From Micromonospora globbae (GTDB lineage Bacteria > Actinomycetota > Actinomycetes > Mycobacteriales > Micromonosporaceae), in NCBI RefSeq assembly GCF_003610785.1, contig NZ_RAQQ01000020.1, forward strand, positions 62,001-126,000: DNA of 64,000 nucleotides, written 5' to 3'. Shown piece by piece: positions 47,507-56,473 of this stretch. Position 1 is the stretch's first letter, and each line of letters begins with the position of its first letter. Made by a program: the position numbers and the translations under genes. Below the pieces are notes generated by a model. That model was not told the DNA's origin. It worked only from the letters and a program-made list of their open reading frames with translations, and searched no databases.

Positions 47507-48403
47507 TCAGGGTCGCGCCCTGACCACCTCGAAGAGGGCCGTCCAGTTCCGGTCGCCGTGCCCGGCGGCGATCGCCCGGTCGTAGTACGACTTCACGGCG
47601 TCCGGCAGCGCGAGGTCGACGCCGGCCCGCTGGCTCGTACGCACGATGTGGTCCGCCGTGGCGCCCATCATCCGGGCGGTGCTCAGGTGGCCCGGGTGTT
47701 CACCGGCCTCCAGCTCGCGAGCCAGCTCCCGCCCGTCGCCGATCATCGCGGGGATGTCGGTGAGCAGGTCGAGCGCGCCGGGCAGGAAGTCGCCGGCCGG
47801 CACGCCGGCCGCCGTGACGAGGGCCGTGGCGTGCAGGAGGCTCGCCAGGGCGGTGAGGAACACGTCGAGGTGGGCCTGGTAGAACAGCTGCGCCAGCCCG
47901 GGGTCCTCCCCGAGGTACGCGGGGCGCCCGATCGGGCGCAGCACCGGCTCGTGCGCGTCGAACACCGCCTTCGGGCCGCTGTAGAACACGTGGGCGGCGG
48001 GGGTGCCGACCGCGGGCGCGGGCACCATCACGCCGCCCGTCACGAAGTCGGCGCCGTGTCCGGCGGCCCACTCGGCGGCGGCCCGGGACGCGTCGGGCGT
48101 GTCGGAGCTCAGGTTCACCAGTACCCGGCCGGCGAGGACCCGGCGTGGGTCGTCCACGACCGGGCCGAGGATGTCGTACATCGCCGGATAGTCGGTGAGG
48201 CTGAGGATGACCACGTCGCTGGCGGCCACGGCGTCCGCCGGCGTGTCGGCCCGGGTGGCGCCCGCGGCGACGAGGTCGTCGGCGCGGGCGGGCGTGCGGT
48301 TCCACACCGTGACGGGGTGCCCGGCGCGCATCAGGGTCGCGGCCATGGCCTGGCCCATCGGGCCCAGACCGATGACGGTGACAGGGGTACGGGTGGCGCT
48401 CAC
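47507..48403 (-). CDS. Imine-reductase-like NAD(P)-dependent oxidoreductase (second of pair)
   Basis: A 298-residue member of the 6-phosphogluconate/hydroxyisobutyrate dehydrogenase superfamily, closest in style to imine reductases. The Rossmann motif VIGLGPMGQAMA and the WNRTPARADDL cofactor loop are followed by the helical dimerisation domain with QAHLDVFLTALASLLHA, where Asp occupies the position typical of Asp-type imine reductases. The GTG start overlaps the preceding paralogue by four bases. Probable substrate class: cyclic imines or beta-hydroxy acids. Both genes are divergent from an HxlR regulator. Confidence 0.85.
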   Translation of the reverse strand: MSATRTPVTVIGLGPMGQAMAATLMRAGHPVTVWNRTPARADDLVAAGATRADTPADAVAASDVVILSLTDYPAMYDILGPVVDDPRRVLAGRVLVNLSSDTPDASRAAAEWAAGHGADFVTGGVMVPAPAVGTPAAHVFYSGPKAVFDAHEPVLRPIGRPAYLGEDPGLAQLFYQAHLDVFLTALASLLHATALVTAAGVPAGDFLPGALDLLTDIPAMIGDGRELARELEAGEHPGHLSTARMMGATADHIVRTSQRAGVDLALPDAVKSYYDRAIAAGHGDRNWTALFEVVRARP

Positions 48404-49269
48404 CGGGCGCTCCTCAGCTCCTCGACGATGCGGGCGGTGCCGTGCTCGCCGTACCCGGCGGCGATCTGCCGGGTGACGATGTCGTGCACGGGTTTGAGCA
48501 CCTCCCCGTTGACGCCCTGCTCGGCCGTGGCCCGCAGCAGGGCCGCCAGGGCGGCCTCGGTGAACCGCAGGCTCTGCTGCCCGGCGCCGGTGTAGTCCTT
48601 GGCGTCGACCGTTGCGGCGAGACCGGCGAGCTGGCCGGTCATGGCGGCGAGGAAGGGCGCCTGCCGCGCGGTGAACTCCGTCGCCGACACACCCTCGGAG
48701 CCGACCATCGCCGCGCCGTGCAGGAAGCCGGCGAACATCGTGTACATGCCGACGAGCATGGCCATGTCGTGCAGCGGTGCCAGGCCGGCGTCCGTCCCGA
48801 CGAAGCTGCTGGTGCCCCACAGGTCCAGCAGCGCGCGGTGGCGGGTGAACGCGGCGTCCGATCCGCTGTACAGGATCGCCGCGCCCGGCTGGCCGATCGT
48901 CTCCGGGACGGCCATGATGGCGCCGTCGAGGTAGGTGGCGCCGTGCTGGGCGGCCCAGGTGGCGAGTTCGCGGGACTCGTTCGGGGTCGTGGTGGTCAGG
49001 TTGACGACCGTACGCCCGGACAGCTCGGCGGCGACGGGGTCGAGTACGGCGTGCACGGACCGGTGGTCGAACAGGCAGACGACGATCACGCCGTCACCGG
49101 CGACGGCCTCGGCGACGGTCGCCGCGACGGCGGCGCCGCGTGCGGCGAGGTCGTGCGTCCGCTGCGGGGTGCGGTTCCAGACGACGGCGGGTCGGCCGGC
49201 GTCGAGGGCCGCGGTCGCGAGCGCGGTGCCCATCGCTCCCAGTCCCAGGAACGTGGTGCTGGTGGTCAT
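48400..49269 (-). CDS. Imine-reductase-like NAD(P)-dependent oxidoreductase (first of pair)
   Basis: A 289-residue protein of the same family: FLGLGAMGTALATAALDAG Rossmann motif, WNRTPQRTHDLAARGA, TTTTPNESRE, then the all-helical C-terminal domain (LAPLHDMAMLVGMYTMFAGFLHGAAMV). It is paralogous to its downstream partner but clearly diverged, so the two may form a heterodimer or act on different substrates. It heads the two-gene operon, divergent from the HxlR regulator with an inverted repeat in between. Confidence 0.85.
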   Translation of the reverse strand: MTTSTTFLGLGAMGTALATAALDAGRPAVVWNRTPQRTHDLAARGAAVAATVAEAVAGDGVIVVCLFDHRSVHAVLDPVAAELSGRTVVNLTTTTPNESRELATWAAQHGATYLDGAIMAVPETIGQPGAAILYSGSDAAFTRHRALLDLWGTSSFVGTDAGLAPLHDMAMLVGMYTMFAGFLHGAAMVGSEGVSATEFTARQAPFLAAMTGQLAGLAATVDAKDYTGAGQQSLRFTEAALAALLRATAEQGVNGEVLKPVHDIVTRQIAAGYGEHGTARIVEELRSAR

Positions 49270-49367
49270 CGGATTTCCTCTGCTGTGGTCGGTGAGGTGA
49301 CGGGCGCGCCGATGACCATGCTTCCCGGGTACCGTCGGTGCGACAAGTACCCACTAATTTGTTCAAT

Positions 49368-49385
49368 ACTTACCTTCAGGTAAGT
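49368..49385. promoter_or_regulatory. Candidate HxlR operator
   Basis: A perfect inverted repeat, ACTTACCT-TC-AGGTAAGT, in an AT-rich stretch between the imine-reductase operon and the HxlR gene, 27 bp upstream of the latter's ATG. A single site could control both directions. Confidence 0.65.
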
Positions 49386-49411
49386 GAGGACGGGACACCG
49401 TTGGAGGTCCG

Positions 49412-49771
49412 ATGACATCCGGCGCCAGGCGCGGCCCCTACATCTGCGGCATCGACGCCGCCATGGACGTGGTGTCGGGCAAGTGGAAGTCGCTGATCCT
49501 GTGGGAGCTGAACAACTACGGCACCCGCCGTTTCGGTGAGCTGAGGCGCGGCCTGCCCGGCGTCAGCGAGAAGATGCTCATCCAGCACCTGCGGGAGATG
49601 GAGGAGGACGGGCTGATCCACCGTGAGGTCTACCGCGAGGTCCCGCCGCGGGTGGAGTACTCCCTCACCGAGCACGGCGCGTCGCTCAACGAGGCGCTGC
49701 GCCCGCTCGGCGAGTGGGGTCAGCGGCGGTCCGAGCGCCTCGCCGCCGAGGGCGTCGCCACGCCCGCCTGA
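49412..49771 (+). CDS. HxlR-family transcriptional regulator
   Basis: A 119-residue HxlR/DUF24 winged-helix protein: CGIDAAMDVVSGKWKSLILWEL, RFGELRRGLPGVSEKMLIQHLREMEEDGLIHREVYREVPPRVEYSLTEHG. The single conserved N-terminal Cys (YICGIDAAMD), used for redox or electrophile sensing in many members, is present. GGAGG precedes the ATG. It is divergent from the imine-reductase pair, the usual arrangement for a target oxidoreductase operon. Confidence 0.93.
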   Translation: MTSGARRGPYICGIDAAMDVVSGKWKSLILWELNNYGTRRFGELRRGLPGVSEKMLIQHLREMEEDGLIHREVYREVPPRVEYSLTEHGASLNEALRPLGEWGQRRSERLAAEGVATPA

Positions 49772-49778
49772 CCGCCCG

Positions 49779-51152
49779 TCACCCGGCCGGCCGCCCGCCG
49801 ACCGCGCCGGCGGGCGCCGGCTCGCGGGCCAGCAGGTCGAGCACGAGCGCGGCGGTCCAGCCGAACGCGGGTGAGCCGAGCCCCGCGCCGGTGTCCGGAT
49901 GGAAGTACTCGTGGCAGCCGGCGCCCGCGACCAGCCCGAGCATGGACCGGCGCAGGCCGTCGGCGAGATCGGCCCGGCCGTGGGCGAGCAGACCGCGGCG
50001 GACCAGCCAGTTGATGTTCATCCAGCTCGGCCCGCGCCAGTAGCGCAGCGGCTCGAAGTCCGGCGCGGTCCGGTCGTAGCTGGGCAACGGCCGATCCATC
50101 TGTCGGGCCACACCGAACCGCGCCGAACACGCCTCGGTCACGACCGCCGCGACCTGCGGTGCCGGCAGGTCCGGCAGGATCAGGGGCGCCAGCCCGAGCA
50201 CCGTCCGCGCCGGCACCAGCCGCCCGGTCCGCAGGTCGCGGGGCCGGAACGTCCCGGTCCGCGGGTCGTACAGCCGACGCACCAGGGCCTCGGTGATGCC
50301 GGCCGCCCGCTCCCGGTGCGGCCCGGGGTCGGCGCCGACCAGCGGCGCGATCCGGGCCAGCGCGTGCTCGGCGGCGCCGGCCGCCGCGTTGAACAGCGGG
50401 CACTCCACGAGGAACGGGTGCCGCCGGCCCAGGTCGTCGTCGCGGTAGCCGCCGTCGCGGTAGCCGGCGACGATCGCCACGTACCGCGCGTAATCCAGGT
50501 CCGTGGGGCGGTGCGCGGCGGGCGCGTGCCGGGTGTCGTGCCGCCGGTACGCGCGCATCACCGCGACGTCGGCCGGCACGGCGGCCATCGGGCCGTCCCA
50601 GGCGGGGCTGTTGTCGAGGCCGGATTCCCACGGGTGCACCACGCAGGCCAGCCCGCCGCCGCCCACGTCCCGCCGGGTGGCGAGGTAGCGCTGCTGGGCC
50701 ACCAGCCGGGGGTAGAGCCGCGCCAGGGCCGCGCGGGCCGCGTCCGAGGGCGCCCGACGGTAGGCGAGCCAGGCGGTGAGCGCGTGCACGGGCGGTTGCA
50801 CCAGGCCGGAGGTCGCCGCGGCCGGCGCGCCGTCGGCCCGGTCGGACGCCCAGAACTCCGGCCCGGGAAAGTACGCGCCGACGGGCAGCCGCGGGTTGAA
50901 CACGATGTGCGGCACCCGCCCGTCGGCCCACTGGGCCCGGAACAGGCTCTCCAGCTCCCGCCAGGCACGGTCGGGGCGGACGTGCGCCAGCCCGACGGCG
51001 ATGAACGCCGAGTCCCAGCTCCACTGGTGCGGGTAGAGGGTGCGGGACGGCACCGTGTGGTCGTGCTCCCAGTTGCCGTCCAGCGTGGCCACGGCGAGCC
51101 GCCACAGCCGTTCCGTGTCGGCGCCGGGCCCCTCCGCCCCACCGGCGCTCAC
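49779..51152 (-). CDS. GH63/MGH1-like glycoside hydrolase
   Basis: About 457 residues forming an (alpha/alpha)6-type glycosidase. Family-like segments are YPHQWSWDSAFIAVGLA, VPHIVFNP, LVQPPVHALTAW, HPWESGLDNSPAWDGP and RYWRGPSWMNINWLV, as in MGH1/GH63 hydrolases acting on glucosyl- or mannosyl-glycerate and related alpha-glucosides. I choose the GTG with GGAGGGGGAC just upstream. A GTG at 51233 overlaps the previous stop by four bases and would add 27 Ala/Gly/Pro-rich residues containing repeated VSAAEP/VSAAAP units. It is the third gene of a carbohydrate operon divergent from a sugar ABC transporter. Confidence 0.83.
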   Translation of the reverse strand: MSAGGAEGPGADTERLWRLAVATLDGNWEHDHTVPSRTLYPHQWSWDSAFIAVGLAHVRPDRAWRELESLFRAQWADGRVPHIVFNPRLPVGAYFPGPEFWASDRADGAPAAATSGLVQPPVHALTAWLAYRRAPSDAARAALARLYPRLVAQQRYLATRRDVGGGGLACVVHPWESGLDNSPAWDGPMAAVPADVAVMRAYRRHDTRHAPAAHRPTDLDYARYVAIVAGYRDGGYRDDDLGRRHPFLVECPLFNAAAGAAEHALARIAPLVGADPGPHRERAAGITEALVRRLYDPRTGTFRPRDLRTGRLVPARTVLGLAPLILPDLPAPQVAAVVTEACSARFGVARQMDRPLPSYDRTAPDFEPLRYWRGPSWMNINWLVRRGLLAHGRADLADGLRRSMLGLVAGAGCHEYFHPDTGAGLGSPAFGWTAALVLDLLAREPAPAGAVGGRPAG

Positions 51153-51229
51153 GCCGTCCCCCTCCGGTCCAGCGGTGTTCCCGCCGGGCGCGGCGGCGCT
51201 CACGCCGGGCCCCGCCGGTTCGGCGGCGC

Positions 51230-52048
51230 TCACGCGGCGGCCTGCCGGGGCTCGGCGTGCCGCAGCACCGTGGCGGCCTGCTGCAACGCCCGGACCGGGT
51301 CGCCGCGCAGCCGGCACTCCAGGGCCAGCCACCCCCCGTAGCCGATCTCCAGGAGGGTGCGGACCAGCGCGCGCCAGTCGAGGTGGCCGGCGCCCGGCTG
51401 GTACCGGTTGGAGTCGCTGACCTGCACGTGCCCCAGGTAGGGCGCGGCGGCGCGCAGCGCCCGGTGCACGTCGTCCTCCTCGATGTTCATGTGGAAGGTG
51501 TCGGCGACCACGCGCACCGAGGGCAGGCCGAGCGCGGCGCAGAGCACCACCGCCTCGTCGAGCCGGTTGACCATGTGGTCCTCGTACCGGTTGAGCGGTT
51601 CCAGGAAGAGGGTGACCCCTTCGGCGCGGGCGTGCTCGCCGAGTGTGCCGAGCGCGTCCAGGAGCACCTGCCGGTCACCGGCCGGCGGGCGGGGCGGCTC
51701 GAACGGCGGCAGTCGCCGGGAGAACATGCCCCACGCCGCGGGGGTCATCGCCCCGACGCCGCCCAGCTCGGCGATGACGGAGAGCTGGGAGCGCAGGTTA
51801 CGGACGGCGTCGGCGGAGCGTACGGGGTCGAAGTCGCCGATGAAGTGGTCCATCTCGACGCAGACGGTGGGCATGACGACGCCGGCGGCGCGGGCCCGGC
51901 GCAGTTCGGGCAGGCGGCGGGCGAAGGCGAGGTCGCCGCGCCCGCGCAGCTCGATGCCGTCGTAGCCGAGCGCGACGGCCAGGGCGTACTTCTGGATCAG
52001 GTCGGTGCCCGGCAGGAGTTGCTCCTGGCAGGCGATGGGGATGGTCAT
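51230..52048 (-). CDS. Sugar phosphate isomerase/epimerase-like TIM-barrel protein
   Basis: A 272-residue AP-endonuclease-2/xylose-isomerase-like TIM barrel. It has an N-terminal strand IPIACQEQLLPG, GYDGIELRG, LEPLNRYEDHMVNRLDEAV (metal-binding Glu), VVADTFHMNIEEDD (Asp, His), VQVSDSNRYQPGAGHLDW (the family GxGxxD/W segment) and LECRL (Glu). Such proteins isomerise or epimerise ketoses and inososes with Mn/Co. The ATG overlaps the preceding dehydrogenase stop by four bases, placing both in one catabolic pathway. Confidence 0.87.
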   Translation of the reverse strand: MTIPIACQEQLLPGTDLIQKYALAVALGYDGIELRGRGDLAFARRLPELRRARAAGVVMPTVCVEMDHFIGDFDPVRSADAVRNLRSQLSVIAELGGVGAMTPAAWGMFSRRLPPFEPPRPPAGDRQVLLDALGTLGEHARAEGVTLFLEPLNRYEDHMVNRLDEAVVLCAALGLPSVRVVADTFHMNIEEDDVHRALRAAAPYLGHVQVSDSNRYQPGAGHLDWRALVRTLLEIGYGGWLALECRLRGDPVRALQQAATVLRHAEPRQAAA

Positions 52049-53085
52049 GGGAACCTCAGCACCACTTGGAGGACGTCACCGTCACCGCGGTCGAGCAACG
52101 CCAGCGCGTCGGCCACCGCGCCCGCGTCGACGACATGACTCACCAGCGGCAGCGGGTCCACGCTTCCCTCGGCGACCAGGTCCATGAAGGTCTGGGCGAC
52201 GCGGGCGCCGGACCACCGGCCGGCCAGGCCGGGCGCCGGGGTCGGCCCGGAGACCTGGGCCGCCACCAGCTGGATCCGGTTGTGGTGGAACTCCTCGCCG
52301 AGGCCGAGGCCGTCGGCCTGCCCCTGGTAGAAGCCGGCGGCCACGACGCGGCCGGCGTGGGTGGTGGCCCGGATCGCCTCGTGCAGCGCCGGGTACGCCC
52401 CGGACAGCTCGAGGCAGACGTCGGCGCCCCGGCCACCGGTGGCGCCGCGCAGCACGGCGGCCGCCGACTCGGTTGTCGCGTCGACGGTGGTCCGGGCGCC
52501 GTAGCGGGTGGCGTGGGCCAGCCGGTCGGCGATGCGGTCCACGGCCACGACCCGGGCGCCGGAGAGCACGGCGAGCCGGGTGGCGAGCAGCCCGATGACG
52601 CCCTGCCCGAAGACGCCGACCCAGTCGCCGAGGTGCAGGTCCCCGGCGAGCACGGCGGTGAGCGCGATGGCGCCGGGTCGGGCGAAGACGGCGGCGAGCG
52701 GGTCGAGCCCGGGTGGCAGGGGGTGGACGGCGTCGGCGGCCAGGACCGCCTCGGCCCGGTGGCCCCAGATCCCCCAGACGAGCTGACCGGGATGCCGGTC
52801 GATGACCTCCGGCGCCACCTCGACGATCTCGCCGACCTCCTCGTAGCCGAAGCCGACCAGGGGGTAGGGCACCGGGGACTGGCGGGGCACGAACATCCGG
52901 GCGGCCTCGTCCCAGTCCTTGCTGAGCCGGGGGTTGCTGCCCCGGTAGAGGGTCAGCTCGGTGCCGGCGGAGATGCCGGAGTAGCGGGTGCGCACCCGGA
53001 CCTGGCCGGGACCGAGCGGATCCCGGGGGCAGGGCTCGAGGCTGATCCTGCGGGGCCCGGCCAAGGAGACAACCCAGTTGACCAT
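52045..53085 (-). CDS. Zinc-independent MDR-family dehydrogenase
   Basis: A 346-residue medium-chain dehydrogenase/reductase. The N-terminal GroES-like domain reads VRTRYSGISAGTELTLYRG, lacking the Cys of the catalytic zinc site. The nucleotide-binding domain has VFGQGVIGLLATRLAVLSGARVVAVD. It resembles sugar/threonine-type dehydrogenases acting on bulky carbohydrate substrates. It is the first gene of the leftward carbohydrate operon, divergent from the ABC transporter. Confidence 0.85.
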   Translation of the reverse strand: MVNWVVSLAGPRRISLEPCPRDPLGPGQVRVRTRYSGISAGTELTLYRGSNPRLSKDWDEAARMFVPRQSPVPYPLVGFGYEEVGEIVEVAPEVIDRHPGQLVWGIWGHRAEAVLAADAVHPLPPGLDPLAAVFARPGAIALTAVLAGDLHLGDWVGVFGQGVIGLLATRLAVLSGARVVAVDRIADRLAHATRYGARTTVDATTESAAAVLRGATGGRGADVCLELSGAYPALHEAIRATTHAGRVVAAGFYQGQADGLGLGEEFHHNRIQLVAAQVSGPTPAPGLAGRWSGARVAQTFMDLVAEGSVDPLPLVSHVVDAGAVADALALLDRGDGDVLQVVLRFP

Positions 53086-53141
53086 GAGTCACATCCCGGT
53101 AGCACTGAGTTCCATCCTAGAACAAAAAATCGGCATATGTC

Positions 53142-53170
53142 TTGTCATTGATCAATCGAAGGGGTTGAAT
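53142..53170 (+). promoter_or_regulatory. Candidate promoter and operator for the sugar ABC operon
   Basis: TTGTCA (53142-53147) and TTGAAT (53165-53170) are 17 bp apart and could be -35 and -10 elements. The palindrome ATTGATCAAT (53147-53156) overlaps them. The surrounding 117-bp divergent region is unusually AT-rich. No regulator gene lies next to it. Confidence 0.4.
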
Positions 53171-53202
53171 CCGCCATGTACCCTTCGAGAGGAGTGCCGT
53201 CG

Positions 53203-54594
53203 ATGTCATTCACTCCGATGCGGACGCTCGCCGCTCCCCTGATCCTCGCCCTTCTCGGCGCCACCCTCGTGGCCTGCGGCGACGACGCCGACAGCGACAA
53301 CAACCGGATCACGGTGTGGAGCCTGGAGGACGTCGCCGACCGCGTAACGGCCACCCGTGCCATCGTCGCGGACTTCACCGCCGCCACCGGCGTCCAGGTC
53401 GAGCTGGTCACCCTCAACGAGGACCAGTTCCCGTCGCTCATCGCCTCCAGCGCCGCGGCCGGTGAACTGCCCGACGTGGTCGGGGCCGTCCCGCTGGCCG
53501 GCGTCCGCACACTGGCCGGCAACGACCTGCTGCACCCCGACGCCAACGGCGACATCGTGGAGGCGCTCGGCCGGCAGACGTTCTCGGCCCGGGCCCTGGA
53601 GCTGACCGCCGACGACGGCCGGCAGCTCGCGGTGCCCAGCGACGGGTGGGGACAACTGCTCGTCTACCGCAAGGACCTCTTCGACGCCGCCGGCCTGCCG
53701 GCGCCCGACACGTACGAGAAGATCGCCACCGCGGCGGCCCGGCTCCACACCGGCGGGATCGCCGGAATCACCGCGGCGACCGCACCCGGTGACGTCTTCA
53801 CCCAGCAGACCTTCGAGCACCTGGCCCTGGCCAACGGATGCCAGCTCACCGACGACTCCGGCGCCGTGACGCTCGACTCGCCGCCGTGCGTGGAGGCCTT
53901 CCGCTTCTACGGCGACCTGATGCGCAACCACTCCGTGAAGGGCGCCCAGGACGTGGACACCACCCGCGCCACGTACTTCGCCGGCAAGGCCGCCATGCTC
54001 GTCTGGTCGCCGTTCATCCTCGACGAGCTGGCTGGGCTGCGCAACGACGCCCGGCCCACCTGCCCCCAGTGCGCGGCCGATCCCACGTTCCTCGCCAGGA
54101 ACAGCGGATTCGTCACCGCCATCAAGGGCCCCAACGGCACCGAACCCGCCCAGTACGGCGAGATCAGCTCGTGGGCGGTGCTCGACGGCGCCGCAACCGA
54201 CCCGGCGACCCGCTTCGTCCAGTACATGCTCGACGAGGCGTACCCCCGCTGGTTCGGCATGTCCCCCGAGGGCCGGTTCCCCGTACGCGCCGGCACCGCC
54301 GACGACCCGGAGAAGTTCCGCACCGCCTGGAACGGCAGCCAGGCCGGTGTGGACGCGAAGAAGCCACTCGCCGAGATCTACGGCGCCCCGCTGCTCGACA
54401 CCCTGCGAACCAGCCCCGACACGTTCCAGCGCTGGGGCCTGACCCAGGGCCAGGGCAAGCTCGTCGGCGCGATCCTCGGTGAACTGCCGGTGCCGAAGGC
54501 GCTGGCCGACCTCATCGGCGGGAAGTCCGACGCCGCGGCGGCCGCCGCCCGCGCCAAGAAGGACGTGGAGGCGATCAAGGCGGGCGTCAATTGA
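53203..54594 (+). CDS. Sugar ABC transporter substrate-binding lipoprotein
   Basis: A 463-residue extracellular solute-binding protein of family 1. The lipoprotein signal (MRTLAAPLILALLGATLVAC) ends in a lipobox with Cys. The mature protein starts RITVWSLEDVADRVTATRAIVADFTAATGVQVELV and contains YRKDLFDAAGLPAPDTYEKI, the usual hinge region of oligosaccharide binders. Start ATG with AGGAG eight bases upstream; an ATG nine codons earlier lacks one. It is coupled to two permeases. Confidence 0.93.
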   Translation: MSFTPMRTLAAPLILALLGATLVACGDDADSDNNRITVWSLEDVADRVTATRAIVADFTAATGVQVELVTLNEDQFPSLIASSAAAGELPDVVGAVPLAGVRTLAGNDLLHPDANGDIVEALGRQTFSARALELTADDGRQLAVPSDGWGQLLVYRKDLFDAAGLPAPDTYEKIATAAARLHTGGIAGITAATAPGDVFTQQTFEHLALANGCQLTDDSGAVTLDSPPCVEAFRFYGDLMRNHSVKGAQDVDTTRATYFAGKAAMLVWSPFILDELAGLRNDARPTCPQCAADPTFLARNSGFVTAIKGPNGTEPAQYGEISSWAVLDGAATDPATRFVQYMLDEAYPRWFGMSPEGRFPVRAGTADDPEKFRTAWNGSQAGVDAKKPLAEIYGAPLLDTLRTSPDTFQRWGLTQGQGKLVGAILGELPVPKALADLIGGKSDAAAAAARAKKDVEAIKAGVN

Positions 54595-55550
54595 CCACCA
54601 CGACGCCGGGCACCGGCCGCTCCCCCACGCGGGCACGGCCGGCGTCCCGCCCCCGCCGCCGGCCCCTGACCCTGCGGCGACGCGAGTCCCGCGCCGGCCT
54701 CGCCCTGGTCGCGCCGACCCTGCTCGTCGTGATCGCGGTCATCGGCATCCCGATCGTCTGGACGGTGGTGCTGGCGTTCCAGCGGGTCCGGCTCGCCACG
54801 CTGCGCCGCACCGGGCTGTTCGGCGAGTTCACCCTCGACAACATCGACCGCGTACTGCACACCCCCGGCTTCGCCGACTCGCTGGTCACCACGCTCGTCT
54901 ACAGCATCGGCAGCACCGCCGGGTCGATCGCGCTCGGCCTGGTGGCGGCGCTCGTCGTCCGCCGGCCGTTCCGGGGCCGCACCCTGGTCCGGGCGTCGAT
55001 GCTGCTGCCGTACGTGGCGCCCGTGGTCGCCATGACCTTCGTCTGGCAGGTGATGCTCGACCCGCAGCTCGGCATCGTGAACCACTGGGGCCGGCGGCTG
55101 CTCGGCTGGGACGCCCCCGTCCCGTTCCTCTCCCAGGAGTCCACCGCCCTCGCCACGGTTATCGCCTTCGAGGCGTGGCGCTACTTCCCGTTCGCGTTCC
55201 TGTTCCTGCTCGCCCGCCTCCAGGCGGTGCCCGCCGACCTGGAGGAGGCCGCGCGGGTCGACGGCGCCACCCCCACCCAGCGCTTCCGCCACATCCTGCT
55301 GCCGCAGCTGATGCCGGTGATCGCGCTGCTGGGCGTGCTGCGGTTCATCATGACGTTCAACAAGTTCGACGACGTCTACCTGCTCACCGGAGGCGCCGCG
55401 GGCACCGAGGTGGTCAGCGTCCGCGTCTACCAGTTCCTCACCGCGCGCACCGACATCGGCGCGGCCGCCGCCCAGGCGGTCGTGCTGGCCGTGGTGCTCA
55501 TCGTGTTCGTCCTGATCTACCTGCGCTTCTTCGCCCGGAGGGTGCCCTGA
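54591..55550 (+). CDS. Sugar ABC transporter permease (MalF-type)
   Basis: A 319-residue permease with an Arg-rich cytosolic N-terminus (about 35 residues) and six predicted helices. The EAA loop that contacts the ATPase reads LEEAARVDGATPTQRFRHILLP. The start is TTG within a four-base TTGA overlap with the binding-protein stop. It pairs with the next permease. No ATPase gene is present, so a shared MsiK-type ATPase elsewhere is expected. Confidence 0.92.
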   Translation: MTTTTPGTGRSPTRARPASRPRRRPLTLRRRESRAGLALVAPTLLVVIAVIGIPIVWTVVLAFQRVRLATLRRTGLFGEFTLDNIDRVLHTPGFADSLVTTLVYSIGSTAGSIALGLVAALVVRRPFRGRTLVRASMLLPYVAPVVAMTFVWQVMLDPQLGIVNHWGRRLLGWDAPVPFLSQESTALATVIAFEAWRYFPFAFLFLLARLQAVPADLEEAARVDGATPTQRFRHILLPQLMPVIALLGVLRFIMTFNKFDDVYLLTGGAAGTEVVSVRVYQFLTARTDIGAAAAQAVVLAVVLIVFVLIYLRFFARRVP

Positions 55551-56416
55551 TGGACCGCGACCGGATCGAGACGGTGAGCCTGCGCTGGCTGCGGCGGCTC
55601 GAGATCGCCGCGTTCCTGCTGGTCACCGTCTTCCCCTTCTACTACATGCTGGTGCTCTCGGTGCGTCCGGTCGAGCGGCTGCTGCTCGACCCCGGCGCGC
55701 TGGTGGTCGGCCTCGGCGAACTCACCGTCGCCACGTACGCCGAGGTGCTCAGGGCCACCGACGACGGCGGCCAGGGCTTCCTCACGTTCATCCGCACCAG
55801 CGGCGTGGTGGCCCTCGCGGCGACCCTGCTCACACTGGTCGTGGCGATCCCCGGCGCGTACGCGGTCTCCCGCCTGCGCTTCTTCGGCCGCCGTCAGGTC
55901 GACTTCCTGTTCCTGGCCGTCTACCTCTTCCCGTCCATCGTGATCGCCATCCCGCTCTTCGTCGTCTTCACCCGGGCGGGGCTGCGCGGCTCGCTGCTCG
56001 GCCTCGTGCTGGTCTACATCTCGCAGACCCTGCCGGTCTCCGTCTACATGCTCAAGAACTACTTCGAGACGATCCCGCTCAGCGTGGAGGAGTCCGCGGC
56101 CATCGACGGCGCCGGCCGCCTCGGCATCATCCGCCGCATCAGCCTGCCCCTCGCCGCGCCGTCCATCATGGCCGTCGCCCTCTACGACTTCATGATCGCC
56201 TGGAACGAGTTCCTCTTCGCCCTGCTCTTCCTCGTCGACAAACCGCACCGGTGGACGGTGTCGCTCGGGCTCGCGCAACTGGCCGACGGTGTGGAGGTGC
56301 CCAAGACCGTGCTGATGGCGGGCTCGGTGATCCTCACCCTGCCGATCGTGTTCCTGTTCTTCGCCAGCGAGCGGCTGCTCACCGAGGGGCTCACCAGCGG
56401 CGCGGAGAAGGGCTGA
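55550..56416 (+). CDS. Sugar ABC transporter permease (MalG-type)
   Basis: A 288-residue permease with six helices and the EAA loop VEESAAIDGAGRLGIIRRISLP. The ATG overlaps the previous stop by one base and has GGAGGG seven bases upstream. It is the last gene of the rightward carbohydrate-uptake operon, convergent with eccB. Confidence 0.92.
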   Translation: MDRDRIETVSLRWLRRLEIAAFLLVTVFPFYYMLVLSVRPVERLLLDPGALVVGLGELTVATYAEVLRATDDGGQGFLTFIRTSGVVALAATLLTLVVAIPGAYAVSRLRFFGRRQVDFLFLAVYLFPSIVIAIPLFVVFTRAGLRGSLLGLVLVYISQTLPVSVYMLKNYFETIPLSVEESAAIDGAGRLGIIRRISLPLAAPSIMAVALYDFMIAWNEFLFALLFLVDKPHRWTVSLGLAQLADGVEVPKTVLMAGSVILTLPIVFLFFASERLLTEGLTSGAEKG

Positions 56417-56473
56417 CCCCGGGCGTCGCCGGTGAGCCGCTCCTGGCGGCCGGGCTGCACTCTGACGCGCTGG

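Noticed and set aside
51153..51233. 27-residue N-terminal extension of the GH63-like hydrolase with repeated VSAAxP units
   Set aside because: Low-complexity and unlike the family; the best ribosome-binding site is at the later GTG. The four-base overlap with the preceding gene keeps the longer form possible.
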